Below, in pieces: positions 1 through 10,631 of a DNA stretch of 64,000 bases. Position 1 is the stretch's first letter. Every line of letters starts with the position of its first letter. Under the pieces are notes generated by a model. The model was given only the letters and a program-made list of their open reading frames with translations. It was not told the DNA's origin and searched no databases. Position numbers and translations under genes: made by a program. The stretch is from Diogma glabrata. Taxonomy: Eukaryota; Arthropoda; Insecta; Diptera; Cylindrotomidae. The stretch covers positions 383,320,215-383,384,214 of the forward strand of contig OY856186.1 in the NCBI GenBank assembly GCA_963693315.1, given 5' to 3'.

Positions 1-620
1 TTCTTCAATTAAAACAATAAATCTTTATTGTTTTAATTGATAAATCAAATTTCTTAATAAAAAAACCCTGATGATAAAAAACGCCCTTCTCATACAATCA
101 ACCAAGTTCAACTAAACGAAATAAGAGAGTTTAAATTAAAATTTGATTTTTGAACAAAACTTATCAAAGCAATTGTGATTATAATTTGAAAATAATTTTA
201 ATGAAATCAAAACAATTTGACCAATTGAATAAAATTTTCATTAGGCAATAGGTTAAGTTCATTAGGCTATAGGTTAGAAAACAATACAATAATACATACT
301 ATTATTATCGAAAAAACATACAAATAAAGCTGATATAATTAAATGGAAGAGAATAAAACTACTTTTTATTTTTCTATTCTTATTTCTTGTTCTTTCTTTT
401 CTTTTGTTTATTTTTATTATCATCAAACAAATTTCGTTTCTCTTCGTTTTTTATTATTACAGAAAAGAACGAAAGAAAATTTATTTTTAACGCCTATTTA
501 ACAACTTAAATGGGATTTTTTCCGATAAGTAGTTTTTGCAGGAGTTATGTAGATGTTATTTTTGTATTGAAAATAAGTGATACTTAAATACTCTAAATTC
601 TAAATAGTAGAATCTGTAGG
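1..620. other. AT-rich intergenic, no gene seen
   Basis: I see no coding sequence here. A stretch of about 60 bp at 138-198 recurs nearly unchanged, inverted, at about 45826-45885, so it belongs to a dispersed repeat. Confidence 0.6.
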
Positions 621-628
621 TTTTAAGG

Positions 629-1006
629 CAGGGGTGCCCAGAAATCATGGAAGAGATGGCCAAAAATTTACAAGAACAAAAATCACTGGCCGCACGGAAA
701 AAAAAATAAATAAACAGTATAAATTATGTTAAGATTTTTTATTCAAGTTAAGTCGCGAACATTAAATGCTTGTGTAGTATTACTAATTCTTAGTTCGTTT
801 TTCAAATTAATGTCAGTTAGTCTATTTCTATAGGAATTTGTTAGGAATATTTAAGTTTGAATTTAGTACGTACCAAAATATTGTACTTTTTTAAACGGAA
901 CTTATTATTATTGTGGTATTTGCTATTTTTATAATATTTTTACTGGCCGCACCAAATCATAAAACTGGCCGCATGCGGCCAGATGGCCGCAGTTTGGGCA
1001 CCGCTG
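629..1006. mobile_element. hAT-type MITE, 378 bp, with 8 bp target duplication
   Basis: The ends are CAGGGGTGCCCA on the left and the complement of CAGCGGTGCCCA on the right, a 12 bp terminal inverted repeat with one mismatch. The 8 bp TTTTAAGG lies directly outside both ends (621-628 and 1007-1014). An 8 bp duplication with CAG-starting termini is typical of the hAT superfamily. The motif CTGGCCGCA is repeated near both ends, as subterminal transposase-binding repeats often are. There is no transposase ORF, so the copy is non-autonomous. Confidence 0.88.
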
Positions 1007-1014
1007 TTTTAAGG

Positions 1015-1970
1015 AGTAGTTAAATTTCGACTCGGGATTTTAAACACGTTTAACTACTACAGTGGTGAGGAACCTGCGGCTTTAAGGCCGCCAGCGGGCT
1101 TTTGAAATTTTCTTTGCGACCTAACCAAATATTTTAAATTTTACACAAAATTCAAACCAATTTTATTCGTTGAAATATTTTGTTGTTAAATTATATTTTT
1201 TTTGAAATATGTATTATTAATCGTTTTTTTAAAAATATTTTGTCTAGTTGTGTAGTAAACTTTTTTCGGTTTAAAAATAGCGAAATAACAATAATGCATT
1301 AATACTAAGTTTATAAAGAATATTTTTTGTTTTTTATTGGAGGGCCTTGAGACTTGCAGTTCAAGGAACACTGCGACCTGAAGGTCTATTGTGCTTACCC
1401 CTATTTACTAAAGTTTTTATCACAACTAGTGTGCATCACATTTTGGGTACTAGGGTACATCACATTTTGATGTATTTCTCTTAAAAATTCAATTGCAATT
1501 TCAGATTATAATTGGGATTTCAGAATTTGAATTGTCGATTTGCCAGCTGGGACTGAGACTTAGTTTCAAGTTTTCGAGCTGTTGGTTTGTCAATTTAGAT
1601 TTTGTTTTTATTTTGAATTCAATTTGGGGTTTTCTTTCCTCTCTACTCAAGTAAAATTACATTATTTTTTTTATCTATTTGGTTGCATTTAAATTTGATT
1701 GAAATTCAAGCCAAAAAATATGGAGGGACTGAAATCTCACAGCTCTGAGATATCAAGACTTCGGTCTGGGTAAAGGATTTTGATATAGTTTTCGGCAAAA
1801 AAATTATGAGGACATGGTTTTTAGTTTTGAGCAGCGATGTATATCAAATATAACTCTTTGTTATAGTACATGTATTTTTTTATCTCTGTTTAGAAATTTA
1901 TTACAACACTAACACGAAACATCAATACGATGCCGGAAAATTATAACAGATCATAAATTAACACGTGAAA
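1015..1970. other. Noncoding AT-rich stretch
   Basis: No gene is seen. A GC-richer patch at about 1056-1100 (GTGGTGAGGAACCTGCGGC) looks like a transposon end, but I found no partner end or target duplication. Confidence 0.5.
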
Positions 1971-1974
1971 AGAT

Positions 1975-2480
1975 GATACACTCAGCAAACTACTCAAAAA
2001 CCTCTCGATTTAGCGTTTCGAGAAAATATTACAAAATCACAAATTCATATTTCTTTCAAAATTCCAAAAATATTGTAAAAATTAAATAAAATCAAACTTT
2101 TTTCAAAATTCCAAAAATATTCCAAAAATTAGAATAAAGTCAAATATTTAAACTTTTTCTAAATTCCAATAATATTCCAAAAATTCTTAAAAATTCAAAC
2201 TTTTCCAAAATTCTAAAAATATTGCAAAAATCATTACAAAATTAAAAATTGAAACTTTTTTCAAAATTCCAAAAATTATAATAAAATCAAAAATTAAAAA
2301 TTTTTCAAAATTCTAAAAATAATCCAAAAATTCTTACAAAATCAAAAATTAAAACTTTTTCCAAAATTCTAAAAATATTGCAAAAATTGTTACAAAATCA
2401 AAAATACAAATTTTTTTCAAAAATCCAAAAATATTTCAAAACTATAACAAATTCAAAAATTTCCATGTCCAATTTCATTT
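1975..2480 (-). repeat. Dispersed AT-rich repeat with internal ~40 bp tandem motif
   Basis: The segment is built from degenerate units of about 40 bp around AAAATTCCAAAAATATT and TTACAAAATCAAA. Its reverse complement matches 18480-18880, including the flanking motif CAGCAAACTACTCAAAAACC. It is therefore an inverted copy of the same dispersed family and not simple low-complexity sequence. No coding potential. Confidence 0.75.
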
Positions 2481-2868
2481 GCAATTACTTGTTTACGCAA
2501 TTACTTGTTTTTGCAATTGTTTATTTACTTTACTTGTTTTTGTTTGATAGGATTAGTTAGTTAATCGTTTGAAAAAAACTAATTAATTGTTTTTGTAATT
2601 AAGTTTAAAATTAAAATATTAAAAAGACTTTTTTAAAGATGGCGCTAGGGTCAAATATCAATTGGAATTTAATTTTTTTTTAAATAGTTTTATTTTTACT
2701 CTAAAATATTTCAAGTTTACAAAGAGGCGTTAATTTGTGGGCTTGAGATATTTAATTTTAAATATCACAAATATTTTCTTTTAAAGTCAAAGCCAGAACA
2801 TTTAACAGTTACATCCTTAACTAGTTTATAGTTGTGAACCCTAGCATGGTTCCATTGATTTTGCCACT
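2481..2868. other. Noncoding AT-rich stretch
   Basis: I see nothing identifiable here. Confidence 0.5.
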
Positions 2869-2869
2869 C

Positions 2870-3450
2870 TAATTTAAATCATAACTTCCTTTTTCAAGTA
2901 AGAGCCAATATGGTTTTCGCGATAATAGTCTTTTATGAGGTACAACTTGTATTTTATCATATAAAAGAGAATTTTGATTAAATTTACATTTTTCAATTGT
3001 AGTGAAAAAGGACTTATTTCTTCGTAAATTTGAGGGAGTAATATTGCAAAGTACATTCAACCATTGCAGACGAGACGACTTGAGAGCTCCACTTATAATG
3101 CGAAGAGTGTTATTGAGCTGGACATCAATTTTATTACAATGTGAGATTCCAACCCAAGATGGCGAACAATATTCTGCTGCAGGATACACTATCGAAAGGG
3201 CTGATTGTCTCAAATACTTTGCATTTGCACCCCATGAAGTTCCAGCTAAATTTTGTATCAAATTATTTCTTGACCGAACTTTCATTGCTTTCTCTTCCAA
3301 ATGTTGTTTGTATGTTAATGACCTATCCAACTTGATTCCTAAATATTTAGGATTATGATACAAAAATATTCCATCAATCCTAATATTCAGCTTATACGTT
3401 TGACTTCTCTGTTATTTAAGTGAAATGCAGAAACCTCAATTTTCAATTAA
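2870..3450 (-). pseudogene. Non-LTR retrotransposon RT C-terminal fragment (copy 1)
   Basis: The minus-strand frame encodes the end of a jockey/CR1-type reverse transcriptase. It has the post-catalytic motif YLGIKLDRSLTYKQHLE, then SALSIVYPAAEYCSPSWVG, then LNNTLRIISGALKSSRLQWL and APSNLRR-like residues. An upstream piece (TYKLNIRIDGIFLYHNPKY, to about 3450) is joined to further RT-like residues only through a frameshift. The catalytic palm, the endonuclease and any start are missing, so this is a dead 3' fragment. It lies opposite to the endonuclease-bearing retroelement in the same duplicated block, so it is a separate older insertion. Confidence 0.8.
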
Positions 3451-3566
3451 TTAGGCCTGAGTCGCCATTGGATCTATGGGAAATTGCAAGAAAAGCTTAC
3501 ATATAACGAGTTTGATGTCCTGCGTATAACCATCATTATCAAGACGTTATGACCACCACGTATAAC

Positions 3567-4647
3567 GCCCACACATAATTATATGTTGGTCTGATTCCTC
3601 GGAAGAGCTAATGAACGGTACTACTACGGAACGCTGCCTAGCTAAGACTGGGAGTGCTGCCGTTGACTAATTAAAGTTCGTCCGCCAGCACCCTAAGATA
3701 TCATCTTGGCTAATGATATCTCCTGCCATTGCCAGTGGTATGTGATATCTCACGCTGACTCATATGTCAATGGCAGGGACTGGAGTACGCAGGGTAGTCA
3801 GACCCGTAGATCAACATTGATCATAATCGATCAACATCGACCCCTCCTGCGGTTAAATATACCTGTCCCTGGACTTTTTTGTCTTTAAATCGGTACAATT
3901 AAAAAGATTGGACTGATGAATTAAGCTTAACACAGCGTGACCCACACTCCGAAGTTAAAATGTAACTAATGCTGCACGTAATCGAATGAAGACTCAATAT
4001 GACGTTCTAAAACAACAGAGAAGTTGAAAAAGGAAAACTAAAATAGCTATTGCGGGAAAGAGTTATCGCTGAAATTACAAACAATATGTGTCACAACAAT
4101 ACATAGAAATCTTTTAGGACCAAGGTTCCACAACAACATGAGTTCTGAGGTGTTGATGGACGCAACATTTTTGTTTATTTGTCTTTTTTTAAGAATGGAT
4201 AATAAAACAAAAAATCCTATCACATAATAAGAATAAAATATAACATCAATATTTATTTCATGATAATATTGAGGAAATAAAAGTAAAATAAACGGGAAAC
4301 TGCAATTTTTTAAATAATTTCGTGTTGTAAGAACAACACTAAAATATGGTTGCCAATTAACCGCAGGAGGGGTCAATCTTGATCGATTATGATCAATGTT
4401 GATCTACGGGTCTGACTACCCCACGTACTTCAGTCCTTGCCATTGACATATGAGTCAGCGTGAGATATCACATACTACTGGCAATGGCAGGAGATATCAT
4501 TAGCCAAGATGATATCTTAGGGTTGCTGGCGGACGAACTTTAATTCGTCAACGGCAGCACTCCCAGTCTTAGCTAGGCAGCGTTCCGTAGTAGTACCGTT
4601 CAGTTGCTCTGCCGAGGAATCAGACCAACATATAATTATGTGTGGGC
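3567..4647. mobile_element. Foldback-type element with ~290 bp inverted arms (copy 1)
   Basis: The left arm 3567-3856 is the near-perfect reverse complement of 4357-4647. The ends are GCCCACACATAATTATATG and its complement. The 500 bp between the arms has no recognisable transposase. I found no clear target-site duplication. Diverged single arms of the same family occur at about 12330-12475 and 31560-31680. The most likely reading is a non-autonomous DNA element with long terminal inverted repeats; the superfamily is unknown. Confidence 0.82.
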
Positions 4648-4926
4648 TTTGTGCCTCGATTGACGTGGTGAGCGGTGCGTCTGGGGTGCGCTGCATCAGC
4701 TTTATTATTGGTAATTAGTTTTGTTTTGTTTTCTGCAAATTTCTCACAATTTGTTTTTCACTTATTATTTTGCTATTATTTCTTCATCTTATCATGAAGT
4801 ATTGGCATATGTCATATTTTATTGTATGATAAGATTTTATGCTTAGTTATCCATTCTTTAATAAAACATAAAAAAAATAAATCTTTTGATACATATATTG
4901 GAGTACAACAAAAAGGATATAAGTCT

Positions 4927-5844
4927 GCTAGTGGTAAAGGAAATTTGCGCAGTCCACCCGCTCATAAAGCGGCATGTTCACGATATTTGCTGGGACAACA
5001 CATATATGAATCAAAAACAAATTTTAAAATACAAGTTCAAAACATCTGCGGATTGAACGCTAACCATGACCACGTGCAACATCATCTTGAGCACGACAAA
5101 TCAAACATTCTATTCCTTACAGAAACACAAGTTTCTGAAAATGTTCTCTCTATAGAATCGCTTCATTCCAAATAAAGGCTTGAATCAGCTTTCAAACTCC
5201 ATCAGGACGTATGAGCATTCATTTATGAGAGTGTAGCGTATACACGCTTTCCGAATTTTGAACCCCGTAAAATATTTCACTACTCAAAAATGGATAAGAG
5301 TGGTCTTCAAAAATTTTTCCATGGTTTCCCTTTCGACCGCCATTTTTTTACACTGACAATGTAAATGTTTCTGCTCAAAACTTTACAGAAACCATCCAAT
5401 TCGCTACCAATAAATTTGTCCCTCTTTCCATAGTAAAACCCAAATACTTGTATTCGAAAGCTGCCAAAGCGGCACTTAGAAACAAACGTAGATCATTTAA
5501 TATATGGATTCATAACAAAACGCCCGCTAATCGAACCTAATATCTAAGGGCCAACATAATATCTGTACACACAATATACCAGCAGCAAAATGTTGCGTCC
5601 CACTGCCTCATCACATCACCTCACCATCGAATCGAAAAAATAATTTATTTGAAATTTTATACTTTTTTTAACTGTCCAACATATCAAATTATAGATTTTT
5701 ATGATAAATTATCGAAGATCGAAAATTCGATGATTTCAAACATTTTGCTGCAGATTATCTCAAACGAAAAGTCTGAAATTGACAGAGCGAAAGCTTCAAA
5801 TCCTACGTCTATGTCTATTTCTGACAAGAGTTTCTACAGTGCCA
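4927..5844 (+). pseudogene. Jockey-like retroelement, 5' (endonuclease) part, deleted and decayed (copy 1)
   Basis: The translation matches the intact element at 62544-64000: QNICGLNANHDHVQHHLE, then LFLTETQVSENVLSIESL. Most of the endonuclease domain is gone. Sequence equivalent to 62890-63366 (477 bp) is missing, with AAC at both sides of the joint. Several stops follow, for example after ESLHSK. A segment at about 5558-5750 is unrelated inserted or diverged sequence. The reading frame resumes at NEKSEIDRAKASNPTSMSIS and DKSFYSAI, where a MITE interrupts it at 5845. The RT half continues at 10632. Confidence 0.82.
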
Positions 5845-5848
5845 TTAA

Positions 5849-6746
5849 GGGGGGGGGGGGGGGGGGGGGGTATGGTTTTAAAGACGAAAAAAAGCATATT
5901 TTTGTGATTTTTTTTGCGGCGACATGAGTAATATAATTTTATTAAATTTAATTACATATTATTGTACAACTTTTGAAGTATGTCAGAAAAAATTTTCAAT
6001 TAAATATATTGATAAATAAGCCGGTGACGTTGAATCTCCAGAGGCGCCTTGAAAAAAAGTGGTTTTGCGGTGAACATTATAACTCGTTAACGGATCATTT
6101 GAAACACAAAAATTGATATGCATTTTAAAGGTGATGTATTTCTCGAGGTAATCAGGAAGAGTTTTTTTTCTATTTTTTGCAGCACTTGGAAGTGAAAAAC
6201 GAGATTTTTGAAACGCTCAAAAAATCGCGGTTAATTTGTTATTAAAAAATAGAAAAAAATGAAAAAAAACTCTTGCTGATTATCTGTTGATTTATGTGAA
6301 GAAGCAATGTTCAAATTTTCAAAAGGATCGGTTCAGTAGATTTTGAGTTCTAATGTTCACGAACTTACAAAACAACATTAAATGAGTGAAAATACAACTA
6401 TAAACGAACGAACAAAAACGAAAATTTGAGAATAACTTCGAGAAAATTTTAGCTCTGTTACAATAAACAACCGTTCAGCAGAAAGTGTGCCAGTAAACTA
6501 GTTCATATCCGATGTATCTGAAAATATACAATATGTACAAGGTCAGTTTACATTCTTTGAAAGACAGGTATAAACAGACAGACAGGCATAAAAATCAGGT
6601 ATAACGGCCGGTCGTTTGAAACGCTGTAGCCCTGTTATTTTTACTCGGATTGACTTAAAATTTGTACACAATATTCTCGACATATTGTTCATTCAGAAAA
6701 AAAATAAAAAAAAAAATACAACAAAAAATTTTTAAACCATACCCCC
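5849..6746. mobile_element. TTAA-flanked MITE with poly-G terminus (copy 1), 898 bp
   Basis: TTAA lies on both sides (5845-5848 and 6747-6750). The inner ends are G(22)TATGGTTTTAAA on the left and the complement of GGGGGTATGGTTTAAA on the right. TTAA targets and G-starting terminal repeats are typical of piggyBac-like elements. It is inserted in the retroelement frame between DKSFYSAI and NSLNSGTK. An internal inverted repeat (about 6145-6180 against 6255-6290) may form a hairpin. No transposase is encoded. Confidence 0.85.
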
Positions 6747-6756
6747 TTAATTCTTT

Positions 6757-7337
6757 AAATTCTGGTACAAAATCTTTCGCGATAATAGTCTTCGGTTCGG
6801 TTTTCGCGATAATAGTCTTTTATGAGGTACAACTTGTATTTTATCATATAAAAGAGAATTTTGATTAAATTTACATTTTTCAATTGTAGTGAAAAAGGAC
6901 TTATTTCTTCGTAAATTTGAGGGAGTAATATTGCAAAGTACATTCAACCATTGCAGACGAGACGACTTGAGAGCTCCACTTATAATGCGAAGAGTGTTAT
7001 TGAGCTGGACATCAATTTTATTACAATGTGAGATTCCAACCCAAGATGGCGAACAATATTCTGCTGCAGGATACACTATCGAAAGGGCTGATTGTCTCAA
7101 ATACTTTGCATTTGCACCCCATGAAGTTCCAGCTAAATTTTGTATCAAATTATTTCTTGACCGAACTTTCATTGCTTTCCCTTCCAAATGTTGTTTGTAT
7201 GTTAATGACCTATCCAACTTGATTCCTAAATATTTAGGATTATGATACAAAAATATTCCATCAATCCTAATATTCAGCTTATACGTTTGACTTCTCTGTT
7301 ATTTAAGTGAAATGCAGAAACCTCAATTTTCAATTAA
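6757..7337 (-). pseudogene. Non-LTR retrotransposon RT C-terminal fragment (copy 2)
   Basis: Duplicate of the relic at 2870-3450. One residue differs (EGKAMK instead of EEKAMK). Its far C-terminal end runs into the duplication junction and therefore reads differently after LLSRKP. It is a dead fragment. Confidence 0.8.
6777..6798 (+). other. Templated filler at the duplication junction
   Basis: These 22 bases sit between copy 1 and copy 2. The first 16 (TCGCGATAATAGTCTT) repeat the start of the duplicated unit near 2917, and CGGTTC follows. Short templated insertions like this are left by end-joining or template-switching repair. Confidence 0.75.
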
Positions 7338-7453
7338 TTAGGCCTGAGTCGCCATTGGATCTATGGGAAATTGCAAGAAAAGCTTACATATAACGAGTTT
7401 GATGTCCTGCGTATAACCATCATTATCAAGACGTTATGACCACCACGTATAAC

Positions 7454-8534
7454 GCCCACACATAATTATATGTTGGTCTGATTCCTCGGAAGAGCTAATG
7501 AACGGTACTACTACGGAACGCTGCCTAGCTAAGACTGGGAGTGCTGCCGTTGACTAATTAAAGTTCGTCCGCCAGCACCCTAAGATATCATCTTGGCTAA
7601 TGATATCTCCTGCCATTGCCAGTGGTATGTGATATCTCACGCTGACTCATATGTCAATGGCAGGGACTGGAGTACGCAGGGTAGTCAGACCCGTAGATCA
7701 ACATTGATCATAATCGATCAACATCGACCCCTCCTGCGGTTAAATATACCTGTCCCTGGACTTTTTTGTCTTTAAATCGGTACAATTAAAAAGATTGGAC
7801 TGATGAATTAAGCTTAACACAGCGTGACCCACACTCCGAAGTTAAAATGTAACTAATGCTGCACGTAATCGAATGAAGACTCAATATGACGTTCTAAAAC
7901 AACAGAGAAGTTGAAAAAGGAAAACTAAAATAGCTATTGCGGGAAAGAGTTATCGCTGAAATTACAAACAATATGTGTCACAACAATACATAGAAATCTT
8001 TTAGGACCAAGGTTCCACAACAACATGAGTTCTGAGGTGTTGATGGACGCAACATTTTTGTTTATTTGTCTTTTTTTAAGAATGGATAATAAAACAAAAA
8101 ATCCTATCACATAATAAGAATAAAATATAACATCAATATTTATTTCATGATAATATTGAGGAAATAAAAGTAAAATAAACGGGAAACTGCAATTTTTTAA
8201 ATAATTTCGTGTTGTAAGAACAACACTAAAATATGGTTGCCAATTAACCGCAGGAGGGGTCAATCTTGATCGATTATGATCAATGTTGATCTACGGGTCT
8301 GACTACCCCACGTACTTCAGTCCTTGCCATTGACATATGAGTCAGCGTGAGATATCACATACTACTGGCAATGGCAGGAGATATCATTAGCCAAGATGAT
8401 ATCTTAGGGTTGCTGGCGGACGAACTTTAATTCGTCAACGGCAGCACTCCCAGTCTTAGCTAGGCAGCGTTCCGTAGTAGTACCGTTCAGTTGCTCTGCC
8501 GAGGAATCAGACCAACATATAATTATGTGTGGGC
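7454..8534. mobile_element. Foldback-type element with ~290 bp inverted arms (copy 2)
   Basis: Duplicate of 3567-4647. Arms are at 7454-7743 and 8244-8534. Confidence 0.82.
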
Positions 8535-8813
8535 TTTGTGCCTCGATTGACGTGGTGAGCGGTGCGTCTGGGGTGCGCTGCATCAGCTTTATTATTGGTA
8601 ATTAGTTTTGTTTTGTTTTCTGCAAATTTCTCACAATTTGTTTTTCACTTATTATTTTGCTATTATTTCTTCATCTTATCATGAAGTATTGGCATATGTC
8701 ATATTTTATTGTATGATAAGATTTTATGCTTAGTTATCCATTCTTTAATAAAACATAAAAAAAATAAATCTTTTGATACATATATTGGAGTACAACAAAA
8801 AGGATATAAGTCT

Positions 8814-9731
8814 GCTAGTGGTAAAGGAAATTTGCGCAGTCCACCCGCTCATAAAGCGGCATGTTCACGATATTTGCTGGGACAACACATATATGAATCA
8901 AAAACAAATTTTAAAATACAAGTTCAAAACATCTGCGGATTGAACGCTAACCATGACCACGTGCAACATCATCTTGAGCACGACAAATCAAACATTCTAT
9001 TCCTTACAGAAACACAAGTTTCTGAAAATGTTCTCTCTATAGAATCGCTTCATTCCAAATAAAGGCTTGAATCAGCTTTCAAACTCCATCAGGACGTATG
9101 AGCATTCATTTATGAGAGTGTAGCGTATACACGCTTTCCGAATTTTGAACCCCGTAAAATATTTCACTACTCAAAAATGGATAAGAGTGGTCTTCAAAAA
9201 TTTTTCCATGGTTTCCCTTTCGACCGCCATTTTTTTACACTGACAATGTAAATGTTTCTGCTCAAAACTTTACAGAAACCATCCAATTCGCTACCAATAA
9301 ATTTGTCCCTCTTTCCATAGTAAAACCCAAATACTTGTATTCGAAAGCTGCCAAAGCGGCACTTAGAAACAAACGTAGATCATTTAATATATGGATTCAT
9401 AACAAAACGCCCGCTAATCGAACCTAATATCTAAGGGCCAACATAATATCTGTACACACAATATACCAGCAGCAAAATGTTGCGTCCCACTGCCTCATCA
9501 CATCACCTCACCATCGAATCGAAAAAATAATTTATTTGAAATTTTATACTTTTTTTAACTGTCCAACATATCAAATTATAGATTTTTATGATAAATTATC
9601 GAAGATCGAAAATTCGATGATTTCAAACATTTTGCTGCAGATTATCTCAAACGAAAAGTCTGAAATTGACAGAGCGAAAGCTTCAAATCCTACGTCTATG
9701 TCTATTTCTGACAAGAGTTTCTACAGTGCCA
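8814..9731 (+). pseudogene. Jockey-like retroelement endonuclease part, decayed (copy 2)
   Basis: Duplicate of 4927-5844 with the same internal deletion and stops, so those defects predate the duplication. This copy is still contiguous with the RT half of its own element beyond the MITE at 9736-10627. Confidence 0.82.
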
Positions 9732-9735
9732 TTAA

Positions 9736-10627
9736 GGGGGGGGGGGGGGGGTATGGTTTTAAAGACGAAAAAAAGCATATTTTTGTGATTTTTTTTGCGG
9801 CGACATGAGTAATATAATTTTATTAAATTTAATTACATATTATTGTACAACTTTTGAAGTATGTCAGAAAAAATTTTCAATTAAATATATTGATAAATAA
9901 GCCGGTGACGTTGAATCTCCAGAGGCGCCTTGAAAAAAAGTGGTTTTGCGGTGAACATTATAACTCGTTAACGGATCATTTGAAACACAAAAATTGATAT
10001 GCATTTTAAAGGTGATGTATTTCTCGAGGTAATCAGGAAGAGTTTTTTTTCTATTTTTTGCAGCACTTGGAAGTGAAAAACGAGATTTTTGAAACGCTCA
10101 AAAAATCGCGGTTAATTTGTTATTAAAAAATAGAAAAAAATGAAAAAAAACTCTTGCTGATTATCTGTTGATTTATGTGAAGAAGCAATGTTCAAATTTT
10201 CAAAAGGATCGGTTCAGTAGATTTTGAGTTCTAATGTTCACGAACTTACAAAACAACATTAAATGAGTGAAAATACAACTATAAACGAACGAACAAAAAC
10301 GAAAATTTGAGAATAACTTCGAGAAAATTTTAGCTCTGTTACAATAAACAACCGTTCAGCAGAAAGTGTGCCAGTAAACTAGTTCATATCCGATGTATCT
10401 GAAAATATACAATATGTACAAGGTCAGTTTACATTCTTTGAAAGACAGGTATAAACAGACAGACAGGCATAAAAATCAGGTATAACGGCCGGTCGTTTGA
10501 AACGCTGTAGCCCTGTTATTTTTACTCGGATTGACTTAAAATTTGTACACAATATTCTCGACATATTGTTCATTCAGAAAAAAAATAAAAAAAAAAATAC
10601 AACAAAAAATTTTTAAACCATACCCCC
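9736..10627. mobile_element. TTAA-flanked MITE with poly-G terminus (copy 2), 892 bp
   Basis: Duplicate of 5849-6746 with a 16 G left terminus. TTAA is present at 9732-9735 and 10628-10631. Confidence 0.85.
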
Positions 10628-10631
10628 TTAA

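Larger units (their letters stand above)
2912..6776 (+). repeat. Tandem duplication unit, copy 1 (3,865 bp)
   Basis: This block recurs at 6799-10657 with an offset of 3,887 bp. The only differences I noticed are one base in the RT relic (3294 versus 7181) and the length of a G run (22 versus 16). It holds the reverse-strand RT relic, the foldback element, the decayed endonuclease region and the TTAA MITE. The unit ends inside the retroelement, whose RT half continues only after copy 2. Confidence 0.93.

Noticed and set aside
3002..3358. 118-codon plus-strand ORF (repeated at 6889)
   Set aside because: It is the antisense shadow of the minus-strand RT relic.
4047..4376. 109-codon minus-strand ORF inside the foldback element (also at 7934)
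   Set aside because: Hydrophobic, biased composition from AT-rich sequence, no motif, partly within an inverted arm.
5649..5927. ORF encoding a poly-glycine stretch
   Set aside because: It reads through the end of the retroelement relic into the G run of a MITE; there is no gene.
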